From the NCBI GenBank assembly GCA_947175715.1, contig CAMWOD010000113.1:1-5141 (forward strand): 5,141 nucleotides of DNA, given 5' to 3'. The first letter of the stretch is position 1, and the number at the start of each line of letters is the position of its first letter. The position numbers and the translations under genes were made by a program. Shown here piece after piece: positions 1 to 5,141 of the stretch. Source of the DNA: an uncultured Porphyromonadaceae bacterium. Its GTDB lineage: Bacteria > Bacteroidota > Bacteroidia > Bacteroidales > Muribaculaceae. A model generated the notes under the pieces. The model was not told the origin of the DNA. It ran no database searches and was given only the letters and a program-made list of their open reading frames with translations.

Positions 1-1
1 C

Positions 2-2188
2 CTGTCGCCTATCTATGAGATTCCCGACGATAAGAAGGAGCTTGTAAAGTCGCTGAAGAAAGCGGCTAAGGAGGCTGAGACTGTATGGCTGGCTTCCGAT
101 GAGGACCGCGAGGGTGAGGCTATCGCATGGCACTTGTCGGAGGTGCTCGGACTTGATCCCGAAACCACCAAGCGCATCGTATTTCATGAGATTACCAAGG
201 AGGCTATACTTTATGCCATAGCCAATCCGCGTGTGATTGACATCAACCGTGTGGATGCCCAGCAGGCACGCCGCGTGCTCGACCGAATCGTGGGCTTTGA
301 GTTGTCGCCGGTGCTGTGGCGCAAGATCAAGCCGCAGTTGTCGGCAGGTCGTGTGCAGTCGGTGGCTGTGCGATTGATAGTGGAGCGTGAAAACGAAATA
401 AAAAATTTCGTGCCCGAACCTTATTTCCGTGTAAATGCACGGTTTAACACTGCCGACGGCACACTGGTGAAGGGTGAATATCCCCACCGCCTTGACAACA
501 AGGAGGAGGCTCAGAAGTTGCTCGACATATGCAAGGACACCACATTCTCGGTGGGCGATGTGACAGTCAAGCCTCTGAAAAAATCACCCGCGCCCCCATT
601 TACTACTTCCACATTGCAGCAAGAGGCTGCCCGCAAGCTGGGATTCACCGTGAGCCAGACGATGATGGTGGCTCAGCGTCTTTACGAGGCAGGACATATC
701 ACCTATATTCGTACCGACTCGGTCAACCTATCCAAAATGGCTATGGGCGCTATCGCTCAGCAAATCAAGTCGACCGCAGGTGAGCGGTATCTGCAGCCCC
801 GCAATTTCCACACTCACTCCAAGGGAGCTCAGGAGGCTCACGAGGCCATACGCCCCACTCACATTGAGCAGACTTCGATCGGCGGTAATACCCAGGACAA
901 CCGCCTTTATCAGCTGATATGGAAGCGTGCGGTGGCATCTCAGATGGCCGATGCCGAGATTGAGAAAACCACCGTGGAGATCGCACCGGCTTCGAGTCCT
1001 GACAACCATTTCGTGGCCACTGGCGAGGTGATAAAGTTTGACGGATTCCTGTCGGTATACATCGAGGGGCACGATGATGATGAGCCGCTGTCGCTCGATG
1101 GCACAATACTTCCCCCACTTACTCTGGGTCAGCCCCTTACAGCCGACGAAATTGTGGCCACCGAGCGTTTTACCCAAGCTCCTCCACGCTATACCGAGGC
1201 GTCGCTGGTGAAAAAGATGGAAGACCTGGGTATCGGTCGCCCCTCGACTTACGCTCCCACAATCTCTACCATCCAGCAGCGTGAGTATGTGGAGAAAGGT
1301 GAACGTCCAGGCACACCACGCAATTTCGTGACTCTCACACTCAAGGGAGGCAAAATCAGCGAGAAGTCGCATACCGAAAATACCGGTGCTGAGAAGGGCA
1401 AGCTTATTCCTACCGATATCGGTATGATAGTCAATGACTTCCTGATAAAATACTTCCCCGAGATACTCGACTATAATTTTACCGCCAAGGTGGAGGAGCG
1501 CTTCGACGATATCGCCGAAGGTAACCTTCTATGGGGCGATGAGATAAAGAATTTCTACTCGGTTTTCCACCCTGGAGTCGACAAGGCCATGAATATGCGC
1601 TTGGAGCACAAGGTGGGTGAACGCCTGCTCGGTACAGATCCTAAGTCCGGAAAACCTGTATCGGTAAAGATAGGCCGATTTGGTCCGCTGGTACAGATAG
1701 GTGAGGGTGATACCGACGAAAAGCCTATGTTTGCTTCGCTGCAAAAGGGTCAGTCAATACAGGAAATCACTCTCGAAGAAGCCTTAAAGCTATTTGAGTT
1801 CCCGCGCCACTTAGGTGAATTTGAAGGTGAAGAAGTGACTGTGGCTATAGGTCGTTTCGGCCCATATATCAAGCACGCCGGCAAATTTGTGTCAATACCC
1901 AAGACCTTATCACCTGCGGCTATCACACTCGACGAAGCTGAGCAACTGATATGTGAGAAGCGCGATGCCGAGGCCAAGAAAGTGGTCAAGACATTTGACG
2001 AAGACGCTGACTTGCAGATACTCAATGGTCGCTACGGAGTGTATATAGCCTATAAGGGATCGAACTACAAGATACCCCGCACCGTTAACGATCCGGGGGC
2101 TCTGACACTCGATGAGTGCCGCGAAATCATAGCAGCACAGGATGCCGCACCCAAGAAGCCGCGCCGTGCCGCTTCACGCAAAAAGTAA
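2..2188 (+). CDS. topA: DNA topoisomerase I (type IA), 5' end cut by window edge
   Basis: Type IA topoisomerase that relaxes negatively supercoiled DNA by cutting one strand through a tyrosine-DNA bond. The reading frame is open from base 2; comparison with the family suggests about 50-60 N-terminal residues lie outside, including the first Toprim glutamate. Visible, in residues counted from base 2: the Toprim acidic motif DEDREGE (33-39, metal binding), SAGRVQSVA, the active-site motif ITYIRTDS with catalytic Tyr 235 (codon 704-706) and Arg 237, AHEAIRPTH with a conserved His at 280, and GIGRPSTYAPT from 410. The C-terminus has three degenerate repeats beginning GRFGPLV, GRFGPYI and GRYGVYI at 558, 617 and 676, then a basic tail (KKPRRAASRKK). 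No CxxC zinc ribbons are present, unlike E. coli TopA. A TTG at 134 lies inside the Toprim domain and is not the start. The gene is followed after 2 bp by the pseudouridine synthase gene. Confidence 0.97.
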   Translation: MSPIYEIPDDKKELVKSLKKAAKEAETVWLASDEDREGEAIAWHLSEVLGLDPETTKRIVFHEITKEAILYAIANPRVIDINRVDAQQARRVLDRIVGFELSPVLWRKIKPQLSAGRVQSVAVRLIVERENEIKNFVPEPYFRVNARFNTADGTLVKGEYPHRLDNKEEAQKLLDICKDTTFSVGDVTVKPLKKSPAPPFTTSTLQQEAARKLGFTVSQTMMVAQRLYEAGHITYIRTDSVNLSKMAMGAIAQQIKSTAGERYLQPRNFHTHSKGAQEAHEAIRPTHIEQTSIGGNTQDNRLYQLIWKRAVASQMADAEIEKTTVEIAPASSPDNHFVATGEVIKFDGFLSVYIEGHDDDEPLSLDGTILPPLTLGQPLTADEIVATERFTQAPPRYTEASLVKKMEDLGIGRPSTYAPTISTIQQREYVEKGERPGTPRNFVTLTLKGGKISEKSHTENTGAEKGKLIPTDIGMIVNDFLIKYFPEILDYNFTAKVEERFDDIAEGNLLWGDEIKNFYSVFHPGVDKAMNMRLEHKVGERLLGTDPKSGKPVSVKIGRFGPLVQIGEGDTDEKPMFASLQKGQSIQEITLEEALKLFEFPRHLGEFEGEEVTVAIGRFGPYIKHAGKFVSIPKTLSPAAITLDEAEQLICEKRDAEAKKVVKTFDEDADLQILNGRYGVYIAYKGSNYKIPRTVNDPGALTLDECREIIAAQDAAPKKPRRAASRKK

Positions 2189-2190
2189 TA

Positions 2191-3123
2191 ATGTCACCCT
2201 CCATGCGTAGTCTTCCAGCCAAGCCCGGGGCCGAACGAGCCAAATTTCGCCCCGACCGTATAGTAGATTTTACCCCCGAAGCGGCTACAACGCTACTGCC
2301 GTTTCTGATCGATAAGCTTTCCGATCGTAAACGTACCACCGTCAAGGAGATGCTCAAGCACAATCAGGTGGCAGTGAACGGCACCCCCGTAACGCTGCAC
2401 TCTACGCCGATTGGTCCAGGTGATAGGGTGAGCGTCAACTTCACCCGCGAGTTTCAGGTGTTCCATCACCCACGAGTGAAGCTCGTGTACGAGGATGATC
2501 ACATCATCGTGATTAACAAAGGGTATGGATTGCTTTCGGTGGGTACGGAGCGTGTGAAAGCCGACTCGGCTTATTCGATAGTCAAGGACTACCTCAAGCG
2601 CAAAGACCCGCGCAACAAGGTGTTTATCGTGCACCGCCTCGACCAGCACACATCGGGGTTGATGGTGCTCGCCAAATCAATCGAAGCTAAGGAGGCACTG
2701 CAGCACAATTGGAACAACATGGTGCTCTCGCGCAAATATCTTGCCGTAGTTGAGGGGGTAATGGAGCCCGCCGAGGGTGAGATACGTAGCTATCTCGCTG
2801 AGACCTCGCAACTTGAGGTATATTCTACCGACGACCATAAAGCTGGCAAGCTTGCCGTGACGCGCTATCGCACCCTGCGCTCGCGCAACGGCTATACAAT
2901 GCTCGAAGTAGAGCTTGACACGGGGCGTAAAAATCAGATACGTGTGCACATGAGTGACCAGGGGCACCCAATTACGGGCGATAAGAAGTATGGCGCCAAG
3001 TCTTCGCCTATACACCGCATGGCCCTGCATGCGCAGACGCTTCGCTTCGTGCATCCTATCGATCGCACCGATATGAATTTTTCAACCCAGGTGCCACCAG
3101 CGTTCGCCAAGCTCGTGAAATAA
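2191..3123 (+). CDS. RluA-family RNA pseudouridine synthase with S4 domain
   Basis: Isomerises specific uridines to pseudouridine in RNA, probably rRNA; the exact target cannot be read from sequence. The 310-residue product has an S4 RNA-binding domain at about 33-83 (FLIDKLSDRKRTTVKEMLK, then VAVNGTPV), then the catalytic domain. That domain carries the signature VHRLDQHTSGLMVLAKS with catalytic Asp 151 (codon 2641-2643), RKYLAVVEG with the conserved Tyr 183, and GRKNQIRVHM (245-254) followed by GHPITGDKKYGA. Length and domain order match RluD/RluC-like enzymes. I chose the ATG at 2191, two bases after the topA stop. An in-frame ATG at 2116 would add 25 residues read from inside topA that show no family features. 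ATG 2203 is also possible. No Shine-Dalgarno sequence is visible, so translational coupling to topA is likely. The family call is firm; choosing among RluA, RluC and RluD is not possible here. Confidence 0.95.
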   Translation: MSPSMRSLPAKPGAERAKFRPDRIVDFTPEAATTLLPFLIDKLSDRKRTTVKEMLKHNQVAVNGTPVTLHSTPIGPGDRVSVNFTREFQVFHHPRVKLVYEDDHIIVINKGYGLLSVGTERVKADSAYSIVKDYLKRKDPRNKVFIVHRLDQHTSGLMVLAKSIEAKEALQHNWNNMVLSRKYLAVVEGVMEPAEGEIRSYLAETSQLEVYSTDDHKAGKLAVTRYRTLRSRNGYTMLEVELDTGRKNQIRVHMSDQGHPITGDKKYGAKSSPIHRMALHAQTLRFVHPIDRTDMNFSTQVPPAFAKLVK

Positions 3124-3125
3124 CC

Positions 3126-3160
3126 TTGCTGACGAGCAAAATCAGCGCTCAATGTTGAGC
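3126..3160. terminator. Possible weak hairpins at convergent gene ends
   Basis: The pseudouridine synthase gene and the minus-strand hydrolase gene converge with 18 bp between their stops. A 5-bp stem TTGCT/AGCAA with loop GACG fills most of that gap (3126-3139). A second stem GCTCA/TGAGC with loop ATGT lies at 3147-3160, inside the last hydrolase codons. Neither is followed by a T-run on either strand, so neither is a standard intrinsic terminator. Position alone suggests a role in ending transcription. Confidence 0.22.
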
Positions 3161-3939
3161 AGACGCAGGTTGTCGAGCACCATATTCTGTCCCGCTTGTT
3201 GCAGATACTCCGCATCGGCGGGTGATAGGCCGGCTGTGTAGTCGGTCTGGAAGTGGCGGGGGAACATGGTGGTGTAAATAGTTACGGCGTTGAGGTAGGT
3301 GCCCGCCGGTGCCGGGTGGAATAAATCCTGACAATACAATATGATGTCGGGACGTTGCTGGCGTGTTTCAGCCCAGGCCATACCCACGGGGGCGCATATA
3401 GCGTTGTTTTGGTATGTCATTTCGAGATATGAGGTCTTAAGGCGCTCTTGCATACCCTGATAGGTGTCGCATAGCGGATACCCTTCGCGCGGGCGGATGT
3501 TGCCGTACTTATGCCCCCAGGTCATATAAAACACAACTTTCACATCGGGTGAGCCGAGGTGGGCGAGGCTGTCGATGGCGTGGGCGTAGGGATAGGTTTC
3601 GCGGCTTACAAACTCGGTGTCGTAGGCTGGCAATGAGCTATTCTCCTGAACCACTACGTAGTCCCAACCACCTTTTTTCAGCAGTTCGGTGAGGCGTGGG
3701 TTGGCCAGGTGTCCTTTCAGTCGCTCACCACCCTTGAGCACTTCGGTATTGGCGATGGCTTTGCCTTGAGTTTGGGCAATCTCTTTCACCATCGCAGGGA
3801 GGTCGTTGAAATAAGTATAGCTGTTGCCGATCCATAGTACGCGCACCGAGTCGGTAGTATTGTTGGCGGCATGGAGAGCAAATGAGGCGCAGAGCAGGAA
3901 TAACGACGCCAAAATGCGTAAAAGGAAAGATGATTTCAT
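3142..3939 (-). CDS. Secreted SGNH/GDSL-like hydrolase, DUF4886 type
   Basis: A 265-residue protein, probably an exported esterase or acyl hydrolase; the substrate is unknown. The N-terminus is a signal peptide: MKSSFLLR, a hydrophobic stretch, and likely cleavage around Ala 24/25. Cys 17 has Leu just before it, so it is not a lipobox. The mature part opens with VRVLWIGNSYTYFNDLP, the SGNH block I with nucleophile Ser 40. A GGERL segment (70-74) may be block II. VVVQENSS (96-102) holds the position of the block III Asn, and DLFHPAPAGTYL (205-216) supplies Asp 205 and His 208 of the triad. The short IGNSYT form followed by a DLP turn is typical of Bacteroidetes DUF4886 proteins rather than classical GDSL lipases. 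The start at 3939 is fixed by the signal peptide. The gene lies 36 bp downstream of the acetyltransferase gene on the same strand, with no promoter seen in the gap, so the two probably form an operon. A role in removing esters from polysaccharides is only a guess. Confidence 0.9.
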   Translation of the reverse strand: MKSSFLLRILASLFLLCASFALHAANNTTDSVRVLWIGNSYTYFNDLPAMVKEIAQTQGKAIANTEVLKGGERLKGHLANPRLTELLKKGGWDYVVVQENSSLPAYDTEFVSRETYPYAHAIDSLAHLGSPDVKVVFYMTWGHKYGNIRPREGYPLCDTYQGMQERLKTSYLEMTYQNNAICAPVGMAWAETRQQRPDIILYCQDLFHPAPAGTYLNAVTIYTTMFPRHFQTDYTAGLSPADAEYLQQAGQNMVLDNLRLLNIER

Positions 3940-3975
3940 GGTGGGTTATGTTTATGTGGTTATGTCGGGAGAATT

Positions 3976-4278
3976 TTAATGGCGTGCGTCGATTCGGCAG
4001 GTTATAGTGCCGGTACAGTCGGCCTGATACTCGGGATGACGCTGAAGCCATGCTGCGGCGTATGAGCAAGTGGCAGCGATTTTGTGCCCTTGAGTTAAGA
4101 TGTGGTCTACTGCGAGTTGTACCAGTTCACTGGCCACGCCTTTGCCTCTGAGCGAGCTGTCGACGTATGTGTGGTCGATTGTTGATACGCCGTTGCGGGT
4201 GGGGAATGTCACCTCGGCGATAATTTTACCTGATGGGTCGGTGGCGTAAATTCGGTCGTTTTCAGTAATGTAATCCAT
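3976..4278 (-). CDS. Small GNAT-like N-acetyltransferase (YjdJ/NATD1 type)
   Basis: A 100-residue single-domain protein of the Acetyltransf_CG group (COG2388), the minimal GNAT fold also found in bacterial YjdJ and human NATD1. It is expected to bind acetyl-CoA in the cytoplasm; substrates of this group are mostly unknown. The sequence shows the usual order: ENDRIYATDPSGKIIAEVTF as the first strands, IDHTYVDSSLRGKGVASELV (34-53) with the acetyl-CoA pyrophosphate loop RGKGVA (44-49), AATCSYAAAWLQRHPEY (68-84) with the conserved Cys 71 and the His-Pro-Glu-Tyr segment, then a short tail. The length is normal for the group and there is no signal peptide. It is the first gene of a leftward unit that continues into the secreted hydrolase, and it diverges from the 94-residue gene on the other strand. 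The two products should work in different compartments, so shared transcription need not mean a shared pathway. Confidence 0.92.
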   Translation of the reverse strand: MDYITENDRIYATDPSGKIIAEVTFPTRNGVSTIDHTYVDSSLRGKGVASELVQLAVDHILTQGHKIAATCSYAAAWLQRHPEYQADCTGTITCRIDARH

Positions 4279-4297
4279 TGTTTCGGTTTTATGATTG

Positions 4298-4328
4298 CAA
4301 AAATATAATTTTTAAGAGTAAGTAAAAA
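4298..4328 (-). promoter_or_regulatory. Likely Bacteroidetes-type promoter of acetyltransferase/hydrolase unit
   Basis: On the minus strand TATTTTTG (4305 down to 4298) fits the Bacteroidetes -7 consensus TAnnTTTG. TTTT at 4328-4325 stands exactly 19 bases upstream, where the -33 element TTTG is expected. This would start transcription near 4292 and leave a leader of about 14 bases before the ATG at 4278. The leader has no Shine-Dalgarno sequence, which is common in this phylum. The region is AT-rich, so chance matches are possible. Confidence 0.5.
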
Positions 4329-4356
4329 ATTATGGTAATTGTCGGCTCAAAAATGG

Positions 4357-4364
4357 TAAATTTG
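4357..4364 (+). promoter_or_regulatory. Likely -7 element for the 94-residue gene
   Basis: TAAATTTG is an exact match to the Bacteroidetes -7 consensus TAnnTTTG. It lies 26 bp before the ATG at 4391, giving a leader of roughly 20 bases. The -33 box is poor: the nearest TTG (4339-4341) is only 15 bases upstream instead of about 19. Together with the leftward promoter this makes the 112-bp gap a back-to-back promoter region. Confidence 0.45.
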
Positions 4365-4390
4365 TCTGCGATTACGAAGCACAGTGGATT

Positions 4391-4675
4391 ATGGCCAATA
4401 AGTTTATAGTGACAAGCGAGGGGTGGTTGCGCCTGGGTAATGTGGCGATGCACCGCGACCTGCTGCAGCCCGGAGAGAGTTGCATCGGTGGCGGCATGTA
4501 TGAGTTTGACTACGTGAACATGCGCCTACTGCTGTCGGGTCGCAGCTACGACTTCGGCCGTGTGAAATGGAGCTGGATTGACCGGCTCATAGTCGATGCA
4601 TCGCTAAGCGACATCAGCAACTATTACGAAGATCTCCCCATTACCGACTTCGTCCCCATCGCTTACGCCCAATGA
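4391..4675 (+). CDS. Small protein of unknown function (94 aa)
   Basis: I do not recognise this protein. It is 94 residues long, starting MANKFIVTSEGWLRLGNVAMHR. It has no signal peptide, no membrane segment and only one cysteine (Cys 31). Distinct segments are a central CIGGGMYEFD (31-40), then LLLSGRSYDFGRVKWSWID (46-64), and an acidic C-terminal stretch (YYEDLPITDF). The alternation of hydrophobic and polar residues with Gly turns suggests a compact, mostly beta protein; this is inference. Support for a real gene: a start 26 bp after a good -7 element, a full-length frame in an otherwise gene-poor stretch, no longer competing frame on either strand, and ordinary protein composition with no low-complexity bias. 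It is probably monocistronic, because no gene follows it in the window. No clear terminator follows its stop. Confidence 0.78.
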   Translation: MANKFIVTSEGWLRLGNVAMHRDLLQPGESCIGGGMYEFDYVNMRLLLSGRSYDFGRVKWSWIDRLIVDASLSDISNYYEDLPITDFVPIAYAQ

Positions 4676-4844
4676 CCTCCCATTTCATCGGTACGTAGCG
4701 GCACTGGCGAAGCTAATGCACAAAAGGAACTTATTGAATTTCTACTGGTGCGATAAAATTACGGTCACAAAAGGTAACGTATTAATGCATAAGTATATAC
4801 CATAGGGAGGGGTTTTTAGTTTGACAAATTACTGTCTTCGGGAG
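4676..4844. other. Non-coding stretch, nothing recognised
   Basis: Between the 94-residue gene and the repeat cluster I find no open frame of useful length, no tRNA-like sequence and no convincing terminator. A TTGACA at 4821-4826 has no -10 partner at the right distance, and no TAnnTTTG box follows a TTTG. The T-run at 4813-4817 is not preceded by a hairpin. It may contain the 3' untranslated part of the upstream gene. Confidence 0.5.
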
Positions 4845-4874
4845 GAGCCACGGATGTGGCGATGTTGTAGTTAA

Positions 4875-4910
4875 CCCCGCATGATGGGAGCGAAGCGACC
4901 GAGTGCGGGG
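4875..4910. repeat. Inverted repeat, 7-bp GC-rich stem
   Basis: CCCCGCA (4875-4881) pairs perfectly with TGCGGGG (4904-4910) around a 22-nt loop that contains GGGAGCGAAGCGACC. It lies just inside the left arm of the larger inverted pair. No T-run follows on either strand, so it is more likely part of the repeat element than a terminator. Confidence 0.55.
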
Positions 4911-4911
4911 A

Positions 4912-4948
4912 ATGCCTCACCCGCAAAAGATCGGAGTGCCGAAGGCAT
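4912..4948. repeat. Nested inverted repeat inside the element
   Basis: ATGCCT (4912-4917) pairs with AGGCAT (4943-4948). Two alternative small stems are inside or overlap: TCGG/CCGA (4931-4934 with 4939-4942, loop AGTG) and TGCC/GGCA (4937-4940 with 4944-4947, loop GAA). These cannot all form together. Confidence 0.4.
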
Positions 4949-5023
4949 GATGTAATATTGAATATAGCTGAGTATTAATAACATCGCCACGTCCGTGGCT
5001 CATTTACGGGGAGGTGACGCTCT

Positions 5024-5050
5024 CTGGGCACTCCCTACGGTCATGCCCAG
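5024..5050. repeat. Inverted repeat, 7-bp stem
   Basis: CTGGGCA (5024-5030) pairs perfectly with TGCCCAG (5044-5050) around a 13-nt loop. It lies 22 bp beyond the right arm of the large inverted pair. Its words GGCACTCC and TCATGCC are reverse complements of GGAGTGCC and GGCATGA at 4933-4950, which links it to the element on the left. Confidence 0.5.
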
Positions 5051-5064
5051 TTACCGATAACAAC

Positions 5065-5077
5065 GTCGCTCTGCGAC
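5065..5077. repeat. Small hairpin GTCGC-TCT-GCGAC
   Basis: A perfect 5-bp GC-rich stem with a 3-nt loop, 14 bp after the previous inverted repeat. It is the last stem of the cluster before the sequence becomes AT-rich at about 5087. There is no run of T directly after it. Confidence 0.4.
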
Positions 5078-5129
5078 TTCAACCCTTTCTGATTTTAAAA
5101 CTGTTTAAGCCCGCTTGATTTTTAATTAT

Positions 5130-5141
5130 GGCGAATTCGCC
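5130..5141. repeat. 12-bp perfect palindrome at the window edge
   Basis: GGCGAATTCGCC is its own reverse complement and fills the last 12 bases. It is preceded by TTTTTAATTAT, so the palindrome may continue past the window (the next bases would need to be ATAATT). It may be half of a longer hairpin or another repeat unit. The ATG at 5128-5130 could equally be the start of a gene, with four bases of overlap uncertainty and only a few codons visible. Confidence 0.4.

Larger units (their letters stand above)
4845..5001. repeat. REP/BIME-like or MITE-like inverted repeat pair
   Basis: Two 22-nt arms, 4845-4866 and 4980-5001, are inverted copies. 21 of 22 positions pair by Watson-Crick rules; the remaining one (T4855 against G4991) would be a G-U wobble in RNA. 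Each arm is also a palindrome by itself: GCCAC/GTGGC around a 4-nt loop (GGAT at 4852-4855, GTCC at 4991-4994). The arms enclose 113 bp with further stems, and no transposase frame lies between them or nearby. Paired palindromes in opposite orientation between genes are the hallmark of REP/BIME elements, and a 157-bp unit with terminal inverted repeats also fits a MITE. I see no clear target-site duplication. Copy number cannot be known from one window. GGAG sits directly before the left arm, as in some REPs moved by RAYT (Y1) transposases, but the right arm lacks it. Confidence 0.6.

Noticed and set aside
728..1372. Long antisense open frame (214 codons) across topA
   Set aside because: It lies wholly inside topA, which has strong family motifs through this stretch. 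The antisense translation shows no recognisable domain and no promoter is visible for it.
2116..2190. Upstream ATG that would extend the pseudouridine synthase by 25 residues
   Set aside because: The added segment is read from within the topA tail, does not look like the family, and would create a long gene overlap when a good ATG stands just after the topA stop.
2677..3054. Antisense open frame of 125 codons within the pseudouridine synthase gene
   Set aside because: It is a shadow of a well-supported gene and shows no domain or signal peptide.
3944..3965. GGTTATGT repeated twice with 14-bp period in the acetyltransferase-hydrolase gap
   Set aside because: Only two short copies of a simple G/T-rich word; chance or slippage explains it well enough.
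3725..4069. Open frame on the minus strand spanning the acetyltransferase-hydrolase gap
   Set aside because: It overlaps two recognised genes in another frame and its product has no family features.
4821..4826. TTGACA resembling a sigma-70 -35 box
   Set aside because: No -10 box follows at 16-18 bp, and this phylum uses a different primary promoter consensus.
4845..5001. CRISPR array or integron attC site
   Set aside because: There are only two arms, in inverted rather than direct orientation, with no regular spacers, no cas or integrase gene, and no cassette structure.

Overview
The window looks like chromosomal DNA from a gut-type member of the Bacteroidales, possibly Muribaculaceae. Three things suggest this. 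The topoisomerase I ends in GRFGP-type repeats without zinc ribbons. There is a secreted SGNH hydrolase of the DUF4886 type. The likely promoters match the Bacteroidetes -7 element TAnnTTTG, and none of the starts has a clear Shine-Dalgarno sequence. The order-level placement is reasonably firm; the family is a guess.

Layout: (1) The + strand opens inside topA (DNA topoisomerase I), which lacks only its first few dozen codons. Two bases after its stop comes an RluA-family pseudouridine synthase gene with an S4 domain. The two are very probably co-transcribed housekeeping genes for DNA supercoiling and RNA modification. (2) Only 18 bp further on, a two-gene minus-strand unit converges on them. 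It is transcribed from about 4295 leftward and encodes a small YjdJ/NATD1-like GNAT acetyltransferase, then a secreted SGNH/GDSL-like hydrolase. (3) A 112-bp AT-rich divergent promoter region separates this unit from a + strand gene for a 94-residue protein that I do not recognise. (4) The last 466 bp hold no credible gene. They carry a dense cluster of inverted repeats: two 22-nt arms in inverted orientation that pair over their full length with one G-T mismatch, each arm also a small hairpin, plus several other stems inside and to the right. This resembles a REP/BIME-type or MITE-like element and is the most unusual part of the window. A 12-bp perfect palindrome sits at the very end and is cut by the window edge.

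The genes do not form one pathway. I found no defence system, CRISPR array, tRNA, rRNA, transposase gene or phage gene, and no strong evidence of a new multi-gene system. The repeat cluster and the unrecognised 94-residue protein are the two items most worth following up.
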